64,000 bases of DNA, taken from the NCBI RefSeq assembly GCF_016097555.1, contig NC_054701.1:60155481-60219480 (forward strand), read 5' to 3'. This stretch comes from Gigantopelta aegis. Its lineage: Eukaryota; Mollusca; Gastropoda; Neomphalida; Peltospiridae. The translations under genes and the position numbers were made by a program. The notes beneath the pieces were generated by a model. It searched no databases. It was not told where the DNA came from and saw only the letters and a program-made list of their open reading frames with translations. This document shows positions 13,901-24,736 of the stretch, piece by piece. Position 1 is the first letter of the stretch. The number at the start of each line of letters is the position of its first letter.

Positions 13901-16900
13901 AATCAGTCAGTCAGTCAATCTGTCAGTCAGTCAGTCAATCACCCAGTCAGTCGGTCAGTCAGTCAGTTAATCAATCAATCAATCAATCACCCAGTCAGTC
14001 AGTCAGTCAGTCAGTCAGTCAGTCAATCACCCAGTCAGACAGTCAGTCCAGTCAGTCCAGTCAGTCAGTCAGTCAGTCCAGTCAGTCAGTTAATCAGTCA
14101 GTGTGCTCTAGTAGTGTCATTAAACTTTTCAACTTTCATTTAGGATATAAAATAATTACAAAACTTGTGTCTTTACAGTACCGTAAATTTATAATAATAT
14201 TTGGATCAACTTTGATTAAAGTATGAAGAATCTTGATAGTTTTCTCTCGTTTTTTTTCATGACAGGATCCAATAATAGCCCCAAAGTATTCAATGGGGTA
14301 TTATTTCTCAGACAGTTGCCGTCCAAGCATCTCGGAGGAGCGGATATTCCGGAGTTACAGTGTCAGCATGCAGTATCCCAAAAATGAGAAGGAGATGATA
14401 ATTCGCCTGCAACAGATTGAGGGAGTTGACATTGGTAATAGTTATTGGGAAATTTCTTTTATTTAACATTACCATTTGTATTATATGGATTGAGTATATT
14501 GGTTTTTGAATGTTTAAATTTATAAACTAAGTTAATATGTTCATATATCTACAATTTAGTACAATATAATTAACAATAACTGTAGATAAAAACTGACAAT
14601 ATCCTTTAAAATAAGTGTAGTGAATAATAATAATAAATTATCCATAAAGAATGCAAATAACATTATTTCACATTGGTTTTTATTTCATTCATTCATTTCA
14701 ACTAATTTTTGTGCTTATATCCAATTAAGGTTCAAGCATGCTGTCCTGGGCACACACCTCGGCTATCTGGGCTGTCTGTCCAGGACAGAGGGTTAGTTGT
14801 TAGTGAGAGAAGAGGGTGTAGTGGTCTTACTCCAACCCATTGAGTCGTTAAAACTTGCTCTGGGTGGGAGCCGGTACCGGGCTGTGAACCCAATACCTAC
14901 GAACCTTGTGTCCAATGGCTTAACCACGACACCACTGAGGCCGGTCTCCATCTCATTATTTCACATTGGTTTTTATATGTTTGCAGGTAGGACAGACTCG
15001 GCTTTGTTGAGTTGGCTCAAGGATCGGCTTGACATCAGGAAACAGCTGCCTGCTAACCAGCCGGCCGCTCACCTCAGCTTGATCAGATGTGTCCGCTACC
15101 GAGTCAGTACGGGACTCAATATCAAGATCAACCAGGCTTTCGGTCTGCCCGGTTAGTGTTTTGTATTGGTAATCATTCTACAATGTTAAAATATTTATAC
15201 CAATTGAAAGTGTTTTTAATCATATTTTTATGTATTTGCAAAATATGGAACAATTTTCTTTGAATTTGAAGACGGAATTTTAAAATTATTATTCTAAGAT
15301 GTTAAAATATTTATTCCGATTTGTTTTTAATAATGTTTTGGTAAATGCAAAATTATGAAATCGAAATGTCCGTCACATCAGATATAGGGTAATTAGTGTA
15401 TTTAAGATGCAGTATTTGGCGACCATTTGGTTGTTGGCGATCTAGGAAACACTCAAGCTAAGTAGATAAGTGATAAACACTCTAGCTAAGTAGATATTAA
15501 GTGATATATGTAAATTTCTTGGCATAATTTGTTTTGTCAAATAAAGCTCTGTTTAACAAATGTTTTCCCCCTGTTTATTAATGTGTACGTGAATTACTTC
15601 CAGATGGGTACCTGATTGAATGTTTGGCACGAATAGCTCCAGGTAAAACTGTGCTGGGGACACAAACTTCAGACGGGTCATACAGCCAGGACGCCAAGTT
15701 TGTCACCCTGAAACACATCTATGAAAGTACGCTGCAAGCTCCAGCATGGGCCGATGAGCCCAAGGTGAGTTACTTCCCTTTGTTATTACTGTGTACTATG
15801 AAAAAGTTATTATTTAGTATCATCTAAACCCTAATCAGGGGTACAGTGTTGCTAAGTGCTAGAGCCACGTGTCTGGGCTGTAGTTGTACTTATAACCTGT
15901 GGACCCATTGAGCTTTTTCTAATCTAAAGGTATGGTCGGTCCTTTCTGCAGGTATAAAAGATATCTTGCTACTGTTTGGTACAGTTAACCAGTGTGGAAG
16001 CTCTAAGTTTCTTCTCCATCTATCTACGCTCAAGTGTTGCAATATCCATTTGTCAGTCACCAAATAGTCGTAGTTTTAAAAAATACATTGTTAAAGTAAC
16101 ATGCCATTTCTTTCTTTCCTTGAACAAAGTACATTAAAAGTGCAAATAATGTAGTTTTTTCCAACAATTTCACTAAAAAAATTGATTTAATGGCATTTTT
16201 TCTGCAATGCTTACTATTCAAGATTCACAGAATAACCCAAATAATGTGGCTTTCATTTGCATTATCCAGTGTTTTTATCAGGTAAGAAAAGAAATAAACC
16301 ATCTGGTTATGTTGAGAATTCTTATCTGTTACCTTCAAATTAAATGTTTGTTTTAATCTCTGTGTATTTGTTTAGGAACTGCATCCCTCATTGGATCCAT
16401 TCAGCTGTCTGATAATCCAGGTGTTTGGACTGAAAGTGATGTATCAGCCCCGCCCTGATCACAAGAGTCCAGGAAAACTGTTGGCAGCTGATGGCACAGA
16501 ACTAGAGTTGAGGGATGAACATGTCCTGGGCTGGACTGTAGTTCCACTGTTTGACGGGTATGCCCATGTTTACTGTTGGTATTACTAGCTAAGAGTATTA
16601 CACAGAACTAGAGTTGAGGGATGAACATGTCCTGAACTGGACTGTAGTTCCACTGTTTGAGGGGTATGCCCATGTTTACTGTTGGTATTACTAGCTAAGA
16701 GAATTACACAGAACTAGAGTTGAGGGATGAACATGTCCTGGGCTGGACTGTAGTTCCACTGTTTGACGGGTATACCCATGTTTTCTGTTGGTATTACTAG
16801 CTAAGAGTATTACACAGAACTAGAGTTGAGAGGTGAACTTGGCTGGACTGTATATGTATATCCATATTGTTTGTTGGTATCAAGTATTTTTAGAATTGGA

Positions 16901-19500
16901 CATAAAAGTATGTGGAATATTGATGTTAATAACCTCAAGCAAGAGTAATGTCAGAATTAGTGTAGCTGGACTGATAATTTCTACACCTGTTGATAATGGG
17001 CTTTTTGTGATTTTTATTCATGGGAATATATTGATAATTGAATTCCTGGATTCTCGTTAAAAGTAGAAGCCTGGTTTAGATGTTGATATATCTTTGTTTA
17101 CTGATGTTTTCCTCTTTCAGTAACTCTGTTCTGATGGGCACCCACAATGTTCCAGTGATGAAGGGCAGTCCATCGGCAGACATTCTCGAAGAGCTGACCA
17201 CCTGCTCCATCCAGTCGGTCTTAGAGAGGCGCATCTGGAACTCGGACAGTCGATTTGTAAGTAACTCCGTTATTGGGTGGTTTGAAGGTAGGGTTTTTTG
17301 TACTAGGAACATATTTTGTAGGTTTTGGAGCAAATTATGGAAGAAGATATATAAATATTAATTTATAATGCTAGTCATATTGAAAAAGATGTTTACCAGA
17401 ATTATTTTACAGTGTGCATGCAGTGTACGATACAAATAAATATGATAACATTTCCACTTGTTTCTTGGCCGATGTTTCCCAGCACTGAAATGTGAACTGA
17501 TTTATCTTTCAACTATCCACCAGTTAACATTCAAGCCAACATGGCTTTGCCATTGTGAAATTTAGAAGTTACGGTTATGAAATGTTTCTAAGAATTTTCA
17601 TTGAAAATGATTGTATTTAATATAAAAATAACACATTATCACTGAGTAAAACAGTCTTTTCTAGCATACAAGTAATATCTTAACATAATAATCATTGTCA
17701 ATTCAAAACCTTAATTAAAATATATCTGCACAGTATATTAACTTCCATTTACATGTTTATTTCTCTAGGACTCTGGTAGTCTGACATTGACACTGTGGGA
17801 TGGTCACTATGACTTTCAAGAAATTCCAGAATTATTAGTGAGTAACAGTATGCACCACTCATTACATATTTTGTTTACCGGACTGAAAAAATTTAAATAT
17901 TACAGACAGTGCTTGTTTGAATTGTGGTTTTTTTGTTGTTTTTTTAAATATTTATTTTCCCCAGTTCATTCTGACCATGTCAAGGTTGGGGAGCCTTGAA
18001 TTCATGGCCTTACATCAAAGTAATATAATTTATATACAAGTACATATATCTAATTTGTTGTATAATAATGTTATATAGTCATATATAACAATTTGATACA
18101 TGATGCTTTTGTAATGTTTCTGTATAAATTAAAGATTGGTAAAAAACGAAACAAGTTGCTATGACGCATATAATGGAAAGGACTGGGAAATATAGGAGAA
18201 GAAGAAAGAAGATATAATGGTTAAAACACATAATAATAAATTGATAAATAAATAAATAAGCAAACAAACAAACAAAACAAAACAAATAAATAAATAAACA
18301 AATAAAATAAATAAATACATGGGGGGGGGGGGGGATAAATCTATACTAGCGCGAAACGAAATTTGTTTGAAAATTAATGTTAGAATTTGACAAAACATTG
18401 TAAGAACTCAATAGAAGGTTAAAATGCAAAATAATGTTTTTCAGTGTTTGCATAAGCTTTGAAAAAAGTGATATATCGTGTCAGTTTTAAGCAGAACAGG
18501 AAAGCATGCCATAAATTTTATCACTAATTGCTTTGTCAATGATTTGGTTTTTATCTTTGTCTTTGATTATTACTGTTTTAATCTTGGAAAAAATCCAAAG
18601 TTAATTTTTATCAAATTTGTTTAGTATTTGAAATTTTTGTTTTTGAAAATACATCAATTTTTTTTTCAGAACTATGACTATCTTTTGGAGACTGTTGGAA
18701 ATTTAGATGCGTATAAAAAAGCTCGCGACCAGCCGTCAGGGCGTAGAATAAACAGTATTGTCATGGACAGCCTCGAACCCAAGTACCGGAAACAAAGCAT
18801 AAAGGGTGCCATCTTTCAGAAGGAACTGTCGTTCTTTGAAACTGTGGTGACAAAAACATTTTATGATTTGATGGTTAGCATTATTTTTGTTTTTTGTTTT
18901 TTACACTTATAATGTATTCTGTTTGTTATATTAGCAAGTTTTATGACTTTATTGTTTTAAAATTTGTTATTGGTGATCTGAATGTCCCAATAAAGTGGGG
19001 TTTTGGTGGGTTTTTTAAAATTTAATGGATTGTATACTATGCGATTAGGACACCTCAGCATCTGTTGGGTACTATTTCGCATACCAGCCAGTGCACCACG
19101 ACTGGTATATCAAAGGCCATGGTATGTGCTATCCTGTCTAGGATGGTGCATATAATAGATCCCTTACTACTAATGGAAAAATGTAGTGGATTTCGTCCTC
19201 TCTAAGACTATATGTCAGAATTACCAAATGTTTGACGTCCAATAGCCAATGATTAATTAATATGCTCTAGTGGTGTCTTCAAACAAAACAAACTTTTTAA
19301 CGGTTGGGTACTCAGCATGTGGCATGTATTATTTATATACTCTTTATGGGTTGAGTCACTAACAATCTTCCTCCAAATAAATTCCAATGAGAATAGTATT
19401 AATGTTGTTTTACTTCCTCTTTCATGTTAAATTACAATTTATTGTTTTTTTTATCTTGCAGGAAAATGCTATGATGAATGCAGGATATGGACCACTGTGA
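1911..19500 (+). CDS. Large TBC-like / multi-C2-like protein, 5'-partial, 18 visible exons
   Basis: Exons: 1911-2054, 4897-5058, 5351-5466, 6989-7112, 8009-8294, 8851-9036, 9912-10062, 10824-11049, 12436-12678, 13507-13662, 14266-14434, 14987-15151, 15604-15764, 16376-16557, 17121-17256, 17769-17837, 18670-18873, 19462-19500 (TGA). They total 2919 nt (972 residues) and every junction phase closes. All introns are GT-AG except the one after 5058, which is GC-AG. Residues about 30-105 (FLRRWIGE, then VMYVWDQCFMQGW and leucine-rich helices) resemble the C-terminal half of a TBC domain. The half that would carry the catalytic Arg and Gln fingers is off-window, so activity cannot be judged. From about residue 155 the protein is beta-rich and C2-like, with a Pro/Ser linker at about 378-425, and ends in strands such as LTLTLWDGHYDF. 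The module loosely recalls the C-terminal part of CCDC17-type proteins (memory, unverified). No signal peptide or membrane segment was seen. The exon model is firm; the family name is not. Confidence 0.86.
2079..2363 (+). repeat. SINE, family B (head plus own tail)
   Basis: The tRNA-like head begins 'ccggcctcggtggcg' with a degraded B-box-like 'cagggttcg'. The body reads 'ctgtcctggacagacagcc' and ends in 'ggatataagcacaaaaataa'. Inverted relatives lie at 14688-14945 and 23010-23275. It lies in the intron between exons 1 and 2 of gene 1. Confidence 0.75.
2620..2865 (-). repeat. SINE, family A, truncated
   Basis: Read on the minus strand this carries the family A body (a GGTATATCAAAG-like block and ATAAAAGATCCCTTGCTAC-like block) and ends in the 'GTTACACAAAATAAAC' tail. 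The tRNA-like head is missing. The ORF on its minus strand is a shadow of the repeat. Confidence 0.7.
2985..4150. mobile_element. Possible non-autonomous DNA element with inverted ends
   Basis: The block 'ggcagccattttgt' near 3126 is mirrored by 'acaaaatggctgc' near 4018, both next to CRE-like 'tgacgt' motifs. This suggests an inserted inverted-repeat element of about 1 kb in the intron. The outer limits are uncertain and no transposase ORF is present. Confidence 0.35.
4540..4896 (+). repeat. Seven 51-bp tandem copies of the exon 2 splice acceptor
   Basis: Seven perfectly phased 51-bp units fill 4540-4896. Each starts 'gtagttagtt' and ends 'tttatctacag', so each ends in a usable 3' splice site. 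The last 'ctacag' is the real acceptor of exon 2 at 4897. Copies differ mainly at one position (tta versus ttg before 'catgc'). As 51 is a multiple of three, a 17-residue repeat stays open in frame with exon 2, but no in-frame upstream exon supports translation. Confidence 0.93.
5952..6098. mobile_element. Fold-back (MITE-like) element, about 147 bp
   Basis: The left arm 'ttgaccgcagttattttt' is mirrored by 'aataattgcggtcaa' at the right end. Inner arms 'ggttcatgcaagtatgaacc' and 'ggttcatacttgcatgaacc' are close to palindromes themselves. It lies in the intron after exon 3 of gene 1. A related half-motif occurs near 6740. Confidence 0.75.
7769..7835 (+). repeat. SINE tail fragment
   Basis: About 65 bp matching the tail 'gccatataaccgtaaataa' through 'cgttaaataaaacatttcc', with no head. 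It resembles the fragment at 41-120 and is intronic in gene 1. Confidence 0.65.
9025..9355 (+). repeat. Tandem duplication spanning the exon 6 donor (four copies)
   Basis: Units beginning 'aaagaaca' start at 9025, 9098, 9184 and 9271, spaced 73, 86 and 87 bp. The first contains the last bases of exon 6 and its donor (end 9036, 'gtatgg'). The others carry a copy of the same exon end followed by GT-containing sequence ('gtggag', 'gtgggg'). Use of a downstream copy would read through 'tataatg' and reach an in-frame stop. Confidence 0.85.
10313..10493. mobile_element. TIR element, CAGTGAAAC family, copy 1
   Basis: It starts 'tacagtgaaac' and ends 'gtttcactgta', a near-perfect terminal inverted repeat, with internal 'ccggttt' blocks repeated in both orientations. 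Copies 2 and 3 are at 22639-22820 and 42363-42526. There is no coding capacity, so it is a non-autonomous element. Confidence 0.82.
11094..11160 (+). repeat. 31-bp tandem duplication
   Basis: Two copies of a unit beginning 'gctaaagttttgagatag' lie about 45 bp downstream of the exon 8 donor of gene 1. The donor itself is not copied here. Confidence 0.8.
11224..11506 (+). repeat. SINE, family A
   Basis: A diverged head ('ggatttagctcaggtg') is followed by the body 'ggtatatcaaagg' and 'cataaaagatccc' and the tail 'gtgttaaacaagataaac'. It is intronic in gene 1. Confidence 0.75.
11949..12233 (+). repeat. SINE, family A, nearly full length
   Basis: The head 'ggacgtagcccactggtaaa' has an A-box-like core, 'gggatcgatccc' is B-box-like, and the element ends 'cgttaaacaaaacaaac'. 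A long (attc)n run follows directly after the tail. Confidence 0.85.
12239..12428 (+). repeat. (attc)n microsatellite next to a splice acceptor
   Basis: About 190 bp of 'attc' tetramers with occasional 'accc' and 'tttc' interruptions end only 7 bp before the acceptor of exon 9 (exon starts 12436). It forms most of the upstream sequence where a polypyrimidine tract is expected. Its FIHS-type translation is an artefact. Confidence 0.95.
12760..13065 (+). repeat. SINE, family A
   Basis: It reads 'gggattgatccctgtcgg' (B-box-like), then 'ccagccagtgcaccatgat' and the tail 'gtcgttaaacaaaacaaac'. It is intronic in gene 1 and inserted in sense. Confidence 0.85.
13697..14130. repeat. Rearranged SINE with an internal (agtc)n expansion
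   Basis: A minus-oriented body fragment (about 13697-13785) abuts a plus-oriented one (about 13786-14130). In the plus half the region normally reading 'ttaatcaat' has expanded into about 220 bp of 'agtc/aatc' tetramers (13880-14100) before the tail 'gtgctctagtagtgtcatt' resumes. It suggests that the tetramer expanded from a seed within the SINE. Confidence 0.75.
14688..14945 (-). repeat. SINE, family B
   Basis: The minus-strand copy carries 'ccggcctcagtgg' at its 5' end (14945 side), a B-box-like 'gggttcaca' and the 'ggacagacagcc' body. It lies just upstream of exon 12 of gene 1, about 40 bp from the acceptor. Confidence 0.75.
15175..15510 (+). repeat. Degenerate direct duplications after the exon 12 donor
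   Basis: The block 'atgttaaaatatttat' occurs at about 15183 and 15299 with similar sequence following, a duplication of about 116-bp period. A second short repeat, 'agctaagtagata', occurs near 15454 and 15485. No splice site is copied. Confidence 0.55.
15838..16080 (+). repeat. Old, degraded SINE-like sequence
   Basis: Faint family A traces: 'ggacccattgagct', 'ggtataaaagatatcttg' and 'tttcttctcc' in the expected order, but the head and tail are unrecognisable. Confidence 0.4.
16495..16860 (+). repeat. 106-bp tandem duplication spanning the exon 14 donor (four copies)
   Basis: The block 'cacagaactagagttgag' starts at 16495, 16601, 16707 and 16813, exactly 106 bp apart. Copy 1 includes the last about 63 bp of exon 14 and its donor (end 16557, 'gtatgc'). 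Copies 2 and 3 keep an equivalent donor ('gtatgc', 'gtatac'), and copy 4 is truncated. As 106 is not a multiple of three, and 'ctagctaag' between copies contains stops, downstream donors would truncate the protein. Confidence 0.93.
18240..18332. repeat. (aaat/aaac)n run and poly-G tract
   Basis: 'ataaataaataag' and 'caaacaaacaaac' simple repeats are followed by a run of about 14 G at 18320. It is intronic in gene 1, between exons 16 and 17. Confidence 0.9.
19040..19293 (+). repeat. SINE, family A, head missing
   Basis: It has the body 'ccagtgcaccacgactggt', 'atatcaaaggccatggtatg' and a tail ending 'caaacaaaacaaac'. It is in the last intron of gene 1. Confidence 0.8.
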
Positions 19501-19709
19501 AATGTTTTAACAGACCTAAAAATTTGGAGCAGGATTTTATAGTTTGTCTCCCAGTGTTTCGTTGTATTAGGTCATAGGAACAGAATGTTTCTAATCATGA
19601 ATTGATTACATTTTATTTTCCAGTAATACTTACATTTGCATTTTATTCACTCATCTTAATTTTATAAAATGATATTAATGTTATAATATCATTCAAATTT
19701 GGAAAAACA

Positions 19710-19715
19710 AATAAA
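19710..19715 (+). terminator. Candidate polyadenylation signal of gene 1
   Basis: An AATAAA hexamer lies about 210 bp after the TGA at 19498-19500. A second one at 19833-19838 is an alternative. Either gives a short 3' UTR; which is used cannot be told from sequence. Confidence 0.45.
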
Positions 19716-20469
19716 AATTAAATAATTTAAAATTAATACTTTACATCCACATGTGCTAAAAACAAAGTATAGATTTGTTTTTAGAAAAGAGTGAAGTAGT
19801 GAAAACAGGGATGGTCGTAACACTAGATAAAAAATAAAGATTTTTTTTTAAGTGGATTGAAAAGCAGGAGTTGCTTTAAGTTTTTCATCAAAGAACAAAG
19901 ACAGGAACTGGTTTTAGATCCTGATAAAATCTGGAATTCTGAAACAATTTGGAGGATTTCCATTCTCTGTGAAAGGAATTATTCATTTTCAGTCGGAGCT
20001 ACAGACGGTTATAAATGTGTTTCAAAAATCATCGCTTTAGCTGTTTACAGTTCTATTTTTAGGTTAAAATAAAGTTTTACAGGTATGGGCTCTACAATAA
20101 TTGTGGACTCTTAGTATGACTGACTCCATAATCAGACAAATTATGACAGACGATCTTTTATATCAAATGTTCTTATTTTAATTGTTTGACTGGTTTGTAT
20201 GATGTGCATTTGAATATACGGTATGCTGTAGTGATCTGACTTGAAAAGAGACATTTCTTAGTTGCATGTATTAGGTAACTAATGCTAAAAAAATGCTTCC
20301 ATGACAGAGACTAAAATGGTGACACGGTCAAGTGGTTTAACGTTCACATTCAGAGCAAGTGGTTATAGTGTACGCCTGTCATGGTCACATGTTCTGGCCA
20401 CTGCCAGCTCCTTCGTCCAAGACAGGATAAGATGACAACATGGAACCCTCCCAAGTATATTGGTATAGC

Positions 20470-20720
20470 TATTCATTTGCTATATCCCCGTCAGTAGGCC
20501 CATTGGGTTATTTCTCGTTCCAGCCAGTGCACCACGACTGGTATATCAAAGGCTGTGGTATGTGCTATCCTGTCTATGGGATAGTGCATATAAAAGATCC
20601 CTCACTACTAATGAAAAAATGTAGCAGGTTTCCTTTCTTAGACTATATGTCAAAAATACCAAATAGCTGATGATTAATAATCGATGTGCTCTAGTGGTTT
20701 CGTTAAACAAAACAAACCTT
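20470..20720 (+). repeat. SINE, family A, head truncated
   Basis: It runs from 'cccgtcagtaggcccattgg' to 'cgttaaacaaaacaaacc' with the body 'gtatatcaaaggctgtgg'. It is intergenic. Confidence 0.82.
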
Positions 20721-22638
20721 TTTCTTTTCTTTTTCATTTGCTATTTACAATATGCAGAAAATATAACATTACTTATAAATGTACAAAATATGTTGCTTGC
20801 CACTAGCTTGGTGAGGGTATTGCCTCACTATTGCATAGGGTGTAATTGCTGGAGAAAAACACCCACCATTACAGATGGTTGACTATGGAAATACTATGGA
20901 AATGATTTAGCTTATCGGTGACTGAAAATGTAGGAATTTGCTTTATATTACTTCATGTTGAAGTCTTTTGGTGCCATGTTTCACTCTTATGCCATTTTTT
21001 CACGTTTCTTCAGCATATTTCATCTTTTCAAGACTTAACTCAATCAAATTTTCATATTATATTTATTCCTTCATATTTTTATACATATATAACATTTTAT
21101 TTTCATCATGAATGTATTTGTTAAAAAAAAAAAGGATACGAAGGTGCACTTCAGATTTGACGTTCATATTTATTAAAGTTGTATTTATTTGTATACATTA
21201 TTAATATTTGAATGTATTTGTCGATAGTTTTGCTGGTCAGATTTTAACAAGAAACACTTCACTGGCATTACTATGACCTTTTGTCATCACCAAAGTTAAT
21301 ACTGTTCTTGAAGTCCTAAAATCAATAAATAAAACTATTTTATTTAACAATAAAACAAAGAAATGAAAACAGATGGAATATTGAGTAGTGACATACATTA
21401 AAATGATTTGCGTTCTAGCTTATGAAGTTAAATTTTTCCATTTTATGTGTATCAGGTTTTACTGTAGTAGAAGGAGTATTCGTTAAATAATAAGATAAAA
21501 AATAATTATGTATTATGTAGTTGATTGTGATCAACAGGAATGACGAAGCTTTAGGATCTTAAGAATCCAGGTTTTGTTGATTTTACTCTTAACTCATTGT
21601 TGGCTCTTCTGAGCAAAACAGTTGTGTGTGCATATTTACATGTGTGTATTTATTAACCTGTTTGGCTGCATAATTATTGCTGCACTATTTAAATATTTGC
21701 ACATTGTTAAAGACTTACGAACCAACAATCATATTTTCAAAAACAGTATTTAGACTTGAATCTATAGTTCACCTTGTATACGACAGTAATATTTGCATGC
21801 ACAGGTACTTGGGATATCAATGCTTTGTAATGTACATCTATGAAGTATTTAATGTTTATTGTTTTTGTTTTTTCCATATTACCTGTCCTCAAGCAAGTGC
21901 ACTCCTGCCCCCCCCCCCCCCCCCCCCCCCCATGGCTAGAGCCAAATAAAAAGATGTGCGAACCAAACAGCGAAGGTAAAGAGAAGGAAGTTACAGTCAA
22001 GTGACTGAAACTAGAGGGAGCATACAGTAGAAGAATTTAGGCCATCCCATCGGCTTTTGGGATGTTTGGACCAGACTACTAGCCGTTGGGGGGATGGGGG
22101 GGGGGGGGAGAGAGCACTTTTTTGAGGACAGGTAATGTATCTATAAAAGAGAAAACACCAAGTTATCTCCATTTTTCGATATGGTTGAAAATAAACAGTG
22201 CTGTGAATATCATGAATCATACATGTTACAAAGTTTACATACATCACTGTGACACCTTTACAGGACTTAACCATGGTTTGGTCAAATTGACACTCAGGAT
22301 ATGGATGGGGTTTGAACACCTCCATAGTCATTTAAATAACTTCTCTTTATTCTATGCTTTTTAACTGTTTTAATAATAAATTAAAACATGCTGTTATAGT
22401 CTCCATTGATCATCCATACAGTACAAAATATTATCATTAACATCAAAGTAATTGTAGGGTCACTTCAAAACATCATGGATGTTAAAACAATTCGACTTGT
22501 GGATATCAGCATAACATAAAGATTTTTCCAGAAGTAAATTTGTTACATATGGTAAAATTAGACTGCATACCGGTTATTGAAGAGGAATTAAATATGGTGA
22601 TATGTCTAGAATAATTAATGATCTGTTACTTATATGAA

Positions 22639-22820
22639 TACAGTGAAACCCCTCCTAAACCGGACACCCTTGGGACTAAGTAAAATGTCCGGTTTTAAGA
22701 GGTATCCTGTTTTAGAGTGGTTAATTTCTGTACTGATTTTTAAAAAAGGACCGTGAAAAATGTCTGGTTTTGGGGGAATTCCGGTTTACAGAGGGTCCTG
22801 TTTTGAGAGGTTTCACTGTA
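22639..22820. mobile_element. TIR element, CAGTGAAAC family, copy 2
   Basis: The ends 'tacagtgaaacc' and 'ggtttcactgta' are inverted repeats. The internal order of 'ccggac', 'ccggtttta' and 'gaattccggtttaca' matches the copy at 10313-10493. Confidence 0.85.
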
Positions 22821-23009
22821 TTATTAAAAGGAGTTTAGTGGTATATGATCTGTTATTATATATTAACCAGATTAGGTATTGTTATAAAATTATACCTTAA
22901 CTTAAACATGTTTTGTTTCAAAAGAGATTGTTGTGTGATTATGTGCTGTTTGGCTGGATGTTTTGGTGACACAGGGTAAGATGATAGTGAAAGTGCATGT
23001 ATTATTATT

Positions 23010-23275
23010 CATTTCATTTCCACTTATTTTCATGCTTATATCCAATTAAGGTTCAAGCACGCTGTCCTGGGCACACCTCAGATATCTGGGCTGTCTGTCC
23101 AGAACAGTAGTTTAGTTAGTGGTTAGTGAGAGAGAAGAGGGTGTAGTGGTCTTACACCTATCCATTGAGTAATTAAAACTCGCTCTGGGTGGGAGCCTGT
23201 TTCGGGCTGCGAACCCTGTACCTACCAGCCGTAGGCCATGTGTGTTTCAGACTTACAACCCACTGACACCATATT
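23010..23275 (-). repeat. SINE, family B
   Basis: It carries 'tccaattaaggttcaagcac' and 'gctgtctgtccag' blocks as at 14688-14945, in the same orientation. The head end is diverged. Confidence 0.7.
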
Positions 23276-24736
23276 CCATTGCATTTATATATTGTTTATT
23301 TATCACTTTTAAAATTAATGTAAATGAATGTGGGTAAGTTATTCTCAGAGTATTGCTTCAGAACAATCATTTGGTGTTACTTTGTGCTGAAACTCAAATA
23401 GTGCAAAATAAAAATTTTCATTGCAAATCTTTAAATAATATGATTTTAAAAATGTATATGCATGTCCATTTTGAAATTAGATTTTTTAAAATCTTAATAA
23501 TATATATTAATTTTATACTTTAGTAACTTATATGCTAAGTTGAACAGCTGTAAAAACAGTCTTGCTTGAATATTTTTTTAGGACATTTTGTACTAGTTTG
23601 AAATGAATAAAAAATGTATTTGGAGGTAATTTTTATAAACATTATAAAAGGCTATTTTTGAAATGGCTAGTTATGAATAGTGATTTTATCTCAGAACGTT
23701 ATATAAAACTGTGTATTATATTCTTGCCAGTTAGATAAAAAAAAAAGGCACAAAAAAAACAGTACCAGGTAATAATAGTATATAAAACAAATAAAATTGG
23801 TACCTTTGTCATATTAGTTATTTTTATAGCATATAGAGAATTTTGATAAATATTCATGGTACATATTTATAGTGTTATAGAAATGTTATATTTTAGGCCT
23901 TTACTTTTGTTAAAACAATTTTTTTTATGGTATGTGTATTATGAATTGGTTGCTGGAAAATATCAGTTAAATAATTGTGTGTTATCAAGTAGTTGTCCCC
24001 ATGTATTGTCGATTGTTTGAACGTGTGAGAAAATATCTACAGAATTGAACCGAGCAAATAAAACTTGTCTATAAAAAATACTTGTGTTATATTATCAAAC
24101 TGTATGGCAGATGACAGCCTAATGAAAATATTTCATCTTATCAATAATGACGTGAAATATTCTGCACAGCTGGATAGATCTTTACAAGGTATGTTCTTAT
24201 GTATCCAGATTATTTATTTTTGTTTATTTCCAGTTAAAGTTCAACCATGCTGTTTAGGAGAGAGATTAATGGTTTGTTGTTAACAGGTAAGGATCAACAG
24301 CAAAGGATCTTTATATACACTTTCATAAGACGGTATTGTATATTACATGGTCTTTGATATACCTGCCAGTATAAAAGCAAATAGTTTGACCACTGTACTA
24401 TGAACTAATGTTTAATGACACCTCAGCACAAACCTGACATCAGTAGTACCTAAAACATTTGGTTACAACTTTAAAAAACAAAACAAATGTTATTGGATAT
24501 TTTGTCTTCTGTGTTCTGAGGCTAAGAAAGTAATTTATTACCCATATAGTTACAAATATCTTGGTACATATCAAAGTGATGGGTCCCACTAGAATGCCAC
24601 GTGGGACGTCACACGATGTCGTCATCAATTGGCACACTACAACCTTACAGGAACGTCGACGAAACGAGATGAGTGACATAAATTGAGATCGATTATGGGT
24701 AATAAATAGGATATTAAACTCTCTACCATTTCGTAT

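Noticed and set aside
13864..14226. 120-residue Ser/Gln-rich ORF
   Set aside because: It is a translated (agtc)n microsatellite within a SINE.
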